This document shows, piece after piece, positions 1-5,767 of a stretch of 8,667 nucleotides of DNA (the first letter of the stretch is position 1; every line of letters begins with the position of its first letter). Origin of the DNA: JBLIAZ01 sp047632015 (GTDB taxonomy: Bacteria; Bacteroidota; Bacteroidia; Flavobacteriales_C; GCA-002722245). A program made the position numbers and the translations under genes. Below the pieces are notes generated by a model that was not told the DNA's origin, made no database searches, and saw only the letters and a program-made list of their open reading frames with translations. Location: NCBI GenBank assembly GCA_047632015.1, contig JBLIBC010000107.1, forward strand, positions 1-8,667, given 5' to 3'.

Positions 1-2
1 TT

Positions 3-665
3 GTGCAGTTCATGGATGATGATACCCTGTATTTACACGGTGACACAATTAGAGCTGTTGAAGACACATTAAAGCAAAAATCCTTTTATGTATATGATAA
101 TGTTAGGATGTTTAAAAAAGACATGCAGGCGGTTTGTGATTCATTGACTTATGGATTTGCTGATTCTCTGATAAAATTATTCAGAGACCCTGTAGTTTGG
201 AATGGGAAAAACCAATTGACAGGAGATACCATTTCTATTTTGAGCTTTGACAACAAACTTCACAAAATGTTCATTAAGGGCAACAGCATGATCATATCAT
301 TGACCGATTCGCTGTATGATTTTTATGATCAAATAAAAGGAAGGAACATGATTGGGTATTTTAAAGATGGTAAAATGGATGTGATGGATGTATTAGGGAA
401 CGGACAAACCTTATATTACGCTAAGGAAGAGGATCGTACCTATACCGGTGTTAACAAAGCTGAATGCAGTAATATCAAAATCAGATTCAAAGACAACGAT
501 ATTTATAAAATTATGTTTTTGAGTGATCCAGTTGCAACGTTTTATCCGCTGGATCAATTTCCGGCATCAGAATCAAAAATGGATAGTTTCGTGTGGTTTG
601 ACAAGTTAAAACCTGAACACAAATTGGATGTATTTAGGTCAAATGATTCCTTAAAAACTAATTGA
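3..665 (+). CDS. OstA/LptA-like protein, C-terminal part (5' end outside window)
   Basis: This is the C-terminal 220 or so residues of a larger protein. The frame is open to the window edge, so the true start lies upstream and the GTG at position 3 is not taken as a start. The visible part resembles the OstA-like (LptA-type) periplasmic proteins of Bacteroidota. It has beta-rich repeats with the pattern 'LYLHGDTIRAV' near residues 9-19, followed by 'CDSLTYGFADSLIKLFRDPV' near 45-64 and then 'NGKNQLTGDTISI' near 68-80. The Asp-Ser-Leu...Asp-Pro-Val...Asn-Gln-Leu-Thr-Gly-Asp series is what I recognise. By family knowledge such proteins take part in carrying lipopolysaccharide across the periplasm to the outer membrane; that role is inferred here. 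No signal peptide can be assessed because the N-terminus is missing. The next gene starts 39 nt downstream on the same strand. Confidence 0.75.
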   Translation: MQFMDDDTLYLHGDTIRAVEDTLKQKSFYVYDNVRMFKKDMQAVCDSLTYGFADSLIKLFRDPVVWNGKNQLTGDTISILSFDNKLHKMFIKGNSMIISLTDSLYDFYDQIKGRNMIGYFKDGKMDVMDVLGNGQTLYYAKEEDRTYTGVNKAECSNIKIRFKDNDIYKIMFLSDPVATFYPLDQFPASESKMDSFVWFDKLKPEHKLDVFRSNDSLKTN

Positions 666-704
666 ATTAGCTAACTTAGCTTTTCTAAAAAAAAACTCAA
701 TATA

Positions 705-2111
705 ATGGTGCAAATAAAATTCGGAACAGACGGTTGGAGAGCAATAACAGCAAAAGAATACACAGTTGATAATGTAGCTCGAGTTTCCTTGGCAACGGCA
801 AAATGGATGAACAATAAGTTCGAAAATCCTTCTGTTGTGATAGGTTTTGATTGCAGGTATGGAGGGAGGATGTTTGCAGAAACAGCAGCGAAGGTTTTAG
901 CTAATGAAGGAATTAAAGTGATTTTGTCTGAAGAATTTTGTTCTACACCAATGGTTTCTTTGGCTACTGTCAGGGAAAAAGCGGATGTAGGTGTAGTGAT
1001 TACTGCTTCACATAACCCTCCAGAGTACAACGGTTTCAAATTGAAAGGCTCTTACGGAGGTCCTATGTTAACAGCCGATGTAAGTGAAGTTGAAGCTATT
1101 ATACCTGATGTTCATGGTTTGGATTTGGAAGGGATAAAGCTAAAGGATTTAGTAGACGCTAAAAAAGTAGTGTATCTTGATACCCATGTAATGTATGTGG
1201 ATCACATTAGAAACAGTTTTGATTTAGAGGCTATTAAAAATAGCGGATTGTCTTTTGCTTATGATGCAATGTATGGGGCAGGAAGAAGAGTGATGAGAGA
1301 TTTGTTACCTGATATTACTTTTTTACATACTGATGATAACCCCGGTTTCGAAGGTGTTGCACCAGAGCCAATATTAAGAAATTTAACAGTGCTTACTGAA
1401 ACAATTAAATTAAGTGAAAACATTGATTGTGCTGTTGCTACTGATGGTGACGCGGACAGGATTGGGATGTGTGATTCAAAAGGAAACTTTGTGGATGCCC
1501 ACCACATTATCTTGTTATTGATCAAATACCTGAAGGAAGAAAAAGGAATGGACGGAAAAGTCATTACTGCTTTTTCTTGTTCAGAGAAAATAGGGAAATT
1601 GTGTAAGCATTTAGGTTTAGAGCAAATCACTACAAAAATTGGTTTCAAATACGTTTGTGAGTATTTAATTGAAGGTGGATTTTTGTTAGGAGGTGAAGAG
1701 TCTGGAGGAATGGCTATTCAAGGTCATATTCCTGAGCGAGATGGTATTTGGATTGGATTAACAATCTGGGAATACATGGCGAAAAGCGGTAAAAGTTTAG
1801 AGGAACTAATTGCTGACATATATGAAATTGTTGGACCGTTTGCTTTTGAAAGAATTGATTTGCATTTAGAGGAAAGTCAAAAACTACAAGTTATGGCTGA
1901 TTGTGCTTCGGGTTCAATTAAAGAACTAGGGGGTAAGCCAGTAGTGAGAGTTGACGATACGGACGGTTTCAAATTCTTTTTTAACGACGATGAATGGTTA
2001 ATGATAAGACCTTCTGGTACTGAGCCGGTTCTTAGAACTTACTGTGAGTCAAGTTCAAGTGAATCAGCCATTGCAATTTTAAAAGCAGCACACGCTCAGT
2101 TATTGAACTAA
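705..2111 (+). CDS. Phosphoglucomutase/phosphomannomutase family (alpha-D-phosphohexomutase)
   Basis: A 468-residue alpha-D-phosphohexomutase, which interconverts hexose 1- and 6-phosphates in the cytoplasm through a phosphoserine intermediate. All four diagnostic active-site loops are present. They are the phosphoserine loop TASHNPP (catalytic Ser102, residues 100-106), the Mg2+ loop DGDADR (247-252), the sugar-recognition loop GGEESGG (329-335) and the phosphate-binding loop RPSGTEP (435-441). The N-terminus 'KFGTDGWRA' is also typical, and the length fits an intact enzyme. The sugar loop GEESGG is closer to the GEES loop of phosphoglucomutases than to the GEMSG/GEQSG loops of PMM/PGM and GlmM. 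I therefore favour glucose phosphate as substrate, but specificity cannot be settled from motifs. The ATG at 705 sits after an A-rich leader with no Shine-Dalgarno, as is usual in Bacteroidota. rarA follows after 10 nt, suggesting co-transcription. Confidence 0.9.
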   Translation: MVQIKFGTDGWRAITAKEYTVDNVARVSLATAKWMNNKFENPSVVIGFDCRYGGRMFAETAAKVLANEGIKVILSEEFCSTPMVSLATVREKADVGVVITASHNPPEYNGFKLKGSYGGPMLTADVSEVEAIIPDVHGLDLEGIKLKDLVDAKKVVYLDTHVMYVDHIRNSFDLEAIKNSGLSFAYDAMYGAGRRVMRDLLPDITFLHTDDNPGFEGVAPEPILRNLTVLTETIKLSENIDCAVATDGDADRIGMCDSKGNFVDAHHIILLLIKYLKEEKGMDGKVITAFSCSEKIGKLCKHLGLEQITTKIGFKYVCEYLIEGGFLLGGEESGGMAIQGHIPERDGIWIGLTIWEYMAKSGKSLEELIADIYEIVGPFAFERIDLHLEESQKLQVMADCASGSIKELGGKPVVRVDDTDGFKFFFNDDEWLMIRPSGTEPVLRTYCESSSSESAIAILKAAHAQLLN

Positions 2112-2121
2112 ACAAAACTAC

Positions 2122-3396
2122 ATGGAAATCCCATTAGCGGAACGGATTAGGCCAAAATCAATAGATGATTACATTGGTCAATCGGATCTGATGGGGAAAA
2201 ATGGAGTAATCCGAAAAGTAATTCAGTCGGACAATATTCCATCCATGATATTTTGGGGGCCACCAGGTGTGGGCAAAACCTCATTAGCGAATGTTATTTC
2301 CAATAGTTTGAAACGGCCATTTTACTCCCTTAGTGCAATTAATGCAGGAGTAAAAGATGTACGTGAGATAATAAGTAAAGCCAGTTCTGCGGGATTGTTT
2401 GCCGGTAGGAAAAGTCCAATTTTATTCATTGACGAAATCCACAGGTTCAGTAAATCACAGCAGGATTCCTTGTTAGGAGCTGTCGAAAAAGGGATCATCA
2501 CATTAATAGGAGCCACCACTGAAAACCCTTCGTTTGAAGTGATATCGGCGCTTTTGTCCAGGTGTCAAGTATATGTATTGAAAGCACACGGGGTAGACGA
2601 GTTGAATAGCTTTTTAACCAAAGCAGTTTCTGAAGATGTTATTTTAAAGTCAAAACAAATCAAGCTTAAAGAAACATCCGCTTTGATACAACTTTCCGGA
2701 GGCGATGCTCGTAGTTTGTTGAATAATTTTGAATTGATTGTAAACGCGTCTTCCAGTGATAAAATTGTAATAGACAACAAAGCGGTCAAGGAAATTGTCA
2801 AAACCAACCCAATGATGTTTGACAAAAGTGGAGAGCAGCATTACGATGTGGCCTCAGCACTTATAAAGTCAATCAGAGGGAGTGATGCTAATGCAGCTAT
2901 ATATTATTTGGCATTGATGGTGTCGGGTGGGGAAGATCCGAAGTTTATTGCTAGGCGTTTGTTAATTTCTGCAAGTGAAGACATAGGTTTAGCAAACCCT
3001 ACAGCTTTAGTGATGGCAAACTCGTGTTTTCAGGCAGTGGAAAAGTTAGGGTATCCTGAGTGTCGAATAATACTGTCGCAAACTGTAATTTATTTAGCCA
3101 CATCAGCGAAAAGCAACAGTGCGTATCTAGCAATTAACAAAGCTATGGCTCACATTAAAAATACTGGTCCACAACCGATCCCTTTGCATTTACGAAATGC
3201 TCCAAGTGATCTCATGAAAAATTTGGATTACGGTAAGGATTACAAATATGCACATGATTTCCCCGGGAATTTTGTGAATCAAGAATTCATGCCCGACCAA
3301 TTAAAGGGTCAATCGTTTTTCCAACCATCTGAAAATTCTCGCGAACAGGAAATAAAGCAAAAACTACAAAGCTGGTGGGGTAGCAAATATCAGTAG
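2122..3396 (+). CDS. rarA: Replication-associated recombination protein A (RarA/MgsA, AAA+ ATPase)
   Basis: A 424-residue AAA+ ATPase of the RarA/MgsA/WRNIP1 family, which acts at stalled or gapped replication forks and is related to clamp-loader ATPases. Motifs in order: the family N-terminus 'PLAERIRPKSIDDYIGQ' (4-20), Walker A GPPGVGKT (46-53, Lys52), Walker B 'ILFIDEIHRF' (100-109, Asp104/Glu105), sensor 1 'GATTENPSFEV' (130-140), a probable arginine finger at Arg147 in 'LLSRCQ', and a sensor-2 type 'GGDARSLLN'. The C-terminal half carries the RarA-specific tetramerisation region, including 'HYDVASALIKSIRGSDANAA', 'RRLLISASEDIGLANP' and 'HLRNAPS'. Length is normal for the family and nothing key is missing. 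It begins 10 nt after the mutase gene, without a visible ribosome-binding site, so it is probably read from the same transcript. Confidence 0.95.
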   Translation: MEIPLAERIRPKSIDDYIGQSDLMGKNGVIRKVIQSDNIPSMIFWGPPGVGKTSLANVISNSLKRPFYSLSAINAGVKDVREIISKASSAGLFAGRKSPILFIDEIHRFSKSQQDSLLGAVEKGIITLIGATTENPSFEVISALLSRCQVYVLKAHGVDELNSFLTKAVSEDVILKSKQIKLKETSALIQLSGGDARSLLNNFELIVNASSSDKIVIDNKAVKEIVKTNPMMFDKSGEQHYDVASALIKSIRGSDANAAIYYLALMVSGGEDPKFIARRLLISASEDIGLANPTALVMANSCFQAVEKLGYPECRIILSQTVIYLATSAKSNSAYLAINKAMAHIKNTGPQPIPLHLRNAPSDLMKNLDYGKDYKYAHDFPGNFVNQEFMPDQLKGQSFFQPSENSREQEIKQKLQSWWGSKYQ

Positions 3397-3433
3397 TTTT
3401 AAAGAGGTAATAAAAGAGTAAGCCGTAGCTACA

Positions 3434-3464
3434 AAGAACAAAAGGTAAAGTCTTTCACGTTCTT
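3434..3464. other. Inverted repeat between convergent genes, possible weak terminator
   Basis: AAGAAC (3434-3439) can pair with GTTCTT (3459-3464), with an inner AAAG/CTTT helix. It sits in the 75-nt gap between the convergent ends of rarA and the J-domain gene, where a two-way terminator would be expected. No good T-run follows it on either strand, so the terminator reading is weak. An 8-bp palindrome GTAGCTAC lies just upstream at 3425-3432. Confidence 0.25.
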
Positions 3465-3471
3465 AATTGAC

Positions 3472-4230
3472 CTACAACCCTCGGTCTTTTTTGATTGTAG
3501 TGTAAGCTTTCTGAATTTTTTGAAATTTTATTTTAGCAGATTCCACATGTTCTTCACCAAGGTGAGCAACTTTATCAGGATGATTTTTCAATGCTAATTT
3601 CTTGTAGGCTTTTTTCACCTCTTCATTTGATGCGCTTTCCTTTATGCCAAGTACCTGATAATCATTACTGGTAGTTGCGCCACCAGCGTACATGGCTTGC
3701 ATGCTTGAAAACTCCCTTGTACCAATCCCAATTAAACTAGCAATTTGCTGTAATATGCTAACCTCGTTAGGGTGCACATGTCCGTCTGCTTTTGCAATCC
3801 CAAACAAGTATTGCATAATGAGTCTCTTTTCATTGATTCTCATGCTAACCCTCACTTGTCCACAAATCTGAACCAGGTTTAAATCTTGTTTCAATACTTC
3901 TTTTAAAAGCTGAACTTGTTCTTTGGCCATTTCTGAACCAAAACTTTGGGTTAAGAACTTTTTCACAAAGTCCAATTCTGATTTTAAAATTTTCCCATCG
4001 GCTTTCATAACCGCCGCTGATAGAACAAGCAAAGCCAAATTAAAATCACCTGCTTGAGTAGCTTGTCTTCCTCCTGTGTTATATCTCTGGTTTTGTTGAT
4101 TTACAGCGCCACTGCTACTGTCACTAGCCTTTGCCTTGTCATAAACGGAACCGATTGCCAGTCCAACTGCTACTCCTATTGGTCCGCCTAGTACCCATCC
4201 TAATCCTGCTCCAAATATTTTCCCTAACAT
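3472..4230 (-). CDS. DjlA-like co-chaperone: membrane segment + TerB domain + C-terminal J domain
   Basis: A 252-residue protein read leftwards. Residues 5-30 are a Gly-rich hydrophobic stretch ('GAGLGWVLGGPIGVAVGLAI'), probably one membrane or membrane-inserting segment, followed by a polar Ser/Gln-rich linker (33-58). Residues 62-175 look like a TerB domain, with two matching 'KADG...E' motifs at 76-85 and 147-156. Residues 189-250 are a J domain starting 'NDYQVLGI', with the HPD triad at 217-219 inside 'KNHPDKV'. Intact HPD implies it can stimulate the ATPase of a DnaK-type Hsp70. The domain order matches E. coli DjlA, an inner-membrane co-chaperone, but overall similarity cannot be measured here, so I give no gene symbol. 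It converges with rarA and diverges from the methionine synthase operon. A Bacteroidota-type -7 box lies about 25 nt upstream of its ATG. Confidence 0.85.
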   Translation of the reverse strand: MLGKIFGAGLGWVLGGPIGVAVGLAIGSVYDKAKASDSSSGAVNQQNQRYNTGGRQATQAGDFNLALLVLSAAVMKADGKILKSELDFVKKFLTQSFGSEMAKEQVQLLKEVLKQDLNLVQICGQVRVSMRINEKRLIMQYLFGIAKADGHVHPNEVSILQQIASLIGIGTREFSSMQAMYAGGATTSNDYQVLGIKESASNEEVKKAYKKLALKNHPDKVAHLGEEHVESAKIKFQKIQKAYTTIKKDRGL

Positions 4231-4255
4231 TTTCCCTATTTTATCTTTTGTGAAT

Positions 4256-4263
4256 CAAAAGTA
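4256..4263 (-). promoter_or_regulatory. Candidate Bacteroidota -7 promoter box for the TerB/J-domain gene
   Basis: Read on the minus strand this is TACTTTTG, an exact match to the Bacteroidota -7 consensus TAnnTTTG. It would start transcription near 4250, leaving a leader of about 20 nt before the ATG at 4230. No clear -33 TTG element was found at the expected distance, so the call rests on the -7 match and its position. Confidence 0.45.
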
Positions 4264-4327
4264 GTCAATTATAAACTCTCCTTAAAAAAAGGTAAAGTAA
4301 ATACTATAATAATAGCAAGACATTACC

Positions 4328-4335
4328 TACATTTG
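4328..4335 (+). promoter_or_regulatory. Candidate Bacteroidota -7 promoter box for the metH operon
   Basis: TACATTTG is an exact match to TAnnTTTG. Transcription would start near 4341, about 43 nt before the riboswitch P1 helix, so the whole aptamer would be transcribed. No strong -33 element is visible upstream; the sequence there is simply AT-rich. Confidence 0.5.
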
Positions 4336-4363
4336 TATCAAGATTACGTTCTTATATATATTA

Positions 4364-4381
4364 CTAGCCAATTACGGCTAG
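4364..4381 (+). other. Small hairpin immediately 5' of the riboswitch
   Basis: CTAGCC (4364-4369) is perfectly complementary to GGCTAG (4376-4381), with a 6-nt loop AATTAC. It ends 2 nt before the P1 helix of the SAM-I aptamer. It could be a 5'-end stabilising hairpin of the leader RNA, or, as an inverted repeat in DNA, a protein-binding site. Neither role is shown by the sequence. Confidence 0.4.
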
Positions 4382-4383
4382 AA

Positions 4384-4501
4384 CTTATCAAGAAAGGTGG
4401 AGGGATTAGGCCCTGTGAAACCTTGGCAACCCCTTGCCGTTACGGGTTAATGTAACAATAAAAGGAAGGTGCCAAATCCAACCCGTAAAAGGGAAGATAA
4501 G
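4384..4501 (+). promoter_or_regulatory. SAM-I (S-box) riboswitch aptamer controlling the metH operon
   Basis: The aptamer senses S-adenosylmethionine in the nascent leader RNA. P1 is CTTATC (4384-4389) with GATAAG (4496-4501). P2 is AAGGT (4394-4398) with ACCTT (4420-4424), then AGGG (4401-4404) with CCCT (4411-4414). The strands between these two P2 helices carry the 'GTGAAACC' kink-turn signature of S-boxes. P3 is GGCA (4425-4428) with TGCC (4470-4473), with inner CCTT (4432-4435)/AAGG (4462-4465). P4 is a short CCC (4482-4484)/GGG (4491-4493). The conserved blocks 'GGCAACC' and 'AAGGTGCCAAATCC' are both present. The L2 loop (UUAGG, 4406-4410) can form the expected pseudoknot with CCAA (4478-4481) only if one A is bulged. 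The gene downstream makes methionine, which fits. Confidence 0.93.
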
Positions 4502-4539
4502 ATGTAGTATTTAATTAAACAGCATTTTATCAACCCTTT
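4488..4539 (+). promoter_or_regulatory. Predicted antiterminator of the SAM-I riboswitch
   Basis: AAAGGG (4488-4493) can pair with CCCTTT (4534-4539), and GATAAGATG (4496-4504) with CATTTTATC (4523-4531). The two helices are separated by a symmetric AA/AA internal loop, giving 15 base pairs in all with one G-U wobble. The left arm takes the 3' strands of P4 and P1. The right arm takes the 5' arm of the terminator. The structure therefore excludes both the ligand-bound aptamer and the terminator, as expected for the low-SAM, transcription-on state. The pairing is read by eye and has not been energy-evaluated. Confidence 0.75.
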
Positions 4540-4564
4540 ACAAGAGATTGTCAAAGGGTTTTTT
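4532..4564 (+). terminator. Rho-independent terminator, riboswitch expression platform
   Basis: AACCCTTT (4532-4539) pairs with AAAGGGTT (4553-4560) and continues through ACAA (4540-4543)/TTGT (4548-4551) with one bulged C (4552). The helix is capped by the tetraloop GAGA, and the run TTTTTT (4559-4564) overlaps its 3' end. It lies 30 nt after the aptamer and about 140 nt before the metH start codon, so folding here would abort transcription before the coding region when SAM is bound. Confidence 0.88.
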
Positions 4565-4578
4565 ATTGGACAATTTTT

Positions 4579-4619
4579 CATTGGTCGGTAAGAAAAACCA
4601 AGACGAATGTTTTTTTTTT
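4579..4619 (+). terminator. Second hairpin followed by ten T's in the metH leader, possible tandem terminator
   Basis: TTGGT (4581-4585) pairs with ACCAA (4597-4601), and outer CATT/AATG (4606-4609) may add four pairs across a 4-nt bulge. Ten consecutive T's follow (4610-4619). The stem is short and its loop is 11 nt, so it may be weak. The rest of the leader, up to the ATG at 4707, is AT-rich and shows no other clear structure or reading frame. Confidence 0.35.
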
Positions 4620-4706
4620 GCCTGATAAAATTCATTAGACACAAAAAAGCCAAAATAGAAAGAGAGTTTTTTAGAAGACGAAAGTTTGTAATTAAAATAT
4701 TGTAAA

Positions 4707-5708
4707 ATGGAAGTAGCACAAGCAAACATAAAGGAAGTACTTAAACACAGAATCCTTGTTCTAGACGGAGCAATGGGTAGTTTGATTCAGACTTACAAAT
4801 TGGAAGAGGAAGATTTCAGAGGTGAGCGGTTTAAAGACCACACACATTCATTGAAAGGGAACAACGATTTATTGGCACTTGTTCGTCCTGATATTCTTAA
4901 AGAGATTCACTGTTTGTATTTAGAAGCAGGAGCAGATATATTAGAAACCAATACATTTTCAGGAACCACTATCGCTCAAGCTGATTATGCTTTGGAGGAT
5001 GCAGTTTATGATATTAATTTTCAATCAGCAAAAGTAGCGAAGGAAGCTGCTGCTGAATACACGGCAAAGAATCCTGATAAACCAAGGTTTGTTGCTGGTT
5101 CAATTGGGCCAACAAACAGGACGTTATCATTGTCACCAGACGTAAACGATCCAGGGTACAGAGCAGTGACTTGGGATGAGGTGGTAATTGCGTACAAGCA
5201 ACAAGCCGAAGCATTAATTAACGGTGGGGTTGACGTAATCCTTGTTGAAACTGTTTTTGATACTTTGAATGCAAAGGCTTGTCTGTTTGCTATTGATGAA
5301 GTTTTTGACGAAAAAGGAGTAAACTTACCAATCATGGTGTCAGGAACGATTACCGATGCTTCAGGTAGGACTTTAAGTGGTCAAACTGCTGAAGCATTTT
5401 TAGCATCTGTTTCACATTTAGACTTACTTTCAGTTGGTTTCAATTGCGCATTGGGAGCGAAGATGATGCAGCCGTATTTAGATGTGCTTTCAAAAAACAC
5501 AAAGTTTGGTGTAAGTGCTCATCCAAATGCTGGATTGCCAAATGAGTTTGGAGAATATGATGAAACTCCTGAGGATATGGCGGTTCAAATAAAAGATTTC
5601 CTAGACAACAACTTAATGAACATCATTGGTGGTTGTTGTGGAACGACACCGGCGCACATTAAAGCGATAGCTGAACTTGCTGCTGATTATAAGCCAAGAG
5701 TAGCATAG
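4707..5708 (+). CDS. metH: Methionine synthase, homocysteine-binding (zinc) subunit of a split MetH
   Basis: A 333-residue protein equal to the N-terminal homocysteine S-methyltransferase module of cobalamin-dependent methionine synthase. It binds homocysteine through zinc and presents it to methylcobalamin. The barrel begins with 'RILVLDGAMGSLIQ' (16-29) and continues through 'GADILETNTFSGT' and 'FVAGSIGPTNRTLSLSPDVN'. The zinc ligands are all present: Cys247 in 'GFNCALG', and Cys310 and Cys311 in 'GGCCGTTP'. These are the same residue numbers as in E. coli MetH, so this module has no net length change relative to it. The protein stops right after the barrel; the folate, B12 and activation modules are in the next gene, 59 nt downstream. 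Transcription is probably controlled by the SAM-I riboswitch upstream. The ATG follows an A-rich leader without a Shine-Dalgarno. The chain could in principle be a stand-alone homocysteine methyltransferase, but its neighbour makes a MetH half much more likely. Confidence 0.93.
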   Translation: MEVAQANIKEVLKHRILVLDGAMGSLIQTYKLEEEDFRGERFKDHTHSLKGNNDLLALVRPDILKEIHCLYLEAGADILETNTFSGTTIAQADYALEDAVYDINFQSAKVAKEAAAEYTAKNPDKPRFVAGSIGPTNRTLSLSPDVNDPGYRAVTWDEVVIAYKQQAEALINGGVDVILVETVFDTLNAKACLFAIDEVFDEKGVNLPIMVSGTITDASGRTLSGQTAEAFLASVSHLDLLSVGFNCALGAKMMQPYLDVLSKNTKFGVSAHPNAGLPNEFGEYDETPEDMAVQIKDFLDNNLMNIIGGCCGTTPAHIKAIAELAADYKPRVA

Positions 5709-5767
5709 GAGTATTAGAGTAGAGTAGGATAGGAACTAGATTAAGAATACTTGTTAAAAGATACATT

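Noticed and set aside
670..690. AGCTA/TAGCT inverted repeat followed by TTTT after the OstA-like gene
   Set aside because: Only five pairs with a three-base loop, mostly A-T, and a T-run of four; too weak to call a terminator.
671..1039. Minus-strand open frame over the start of the mutase gene, and similar ones inside mutase, rarA and both metH genes
   Set aside because: They are antisense to genes with intact catalytic motifs and show no recognisable domain of their own.
4447..4725. Open frames on the minus strand across the metH leader (63 and 92 codons)
   Set aside because: They overlap the SAM-I aptamer, terminator and T-run, look like translated low-complexity DNA, and match no family. 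The RNA features explain the region better.
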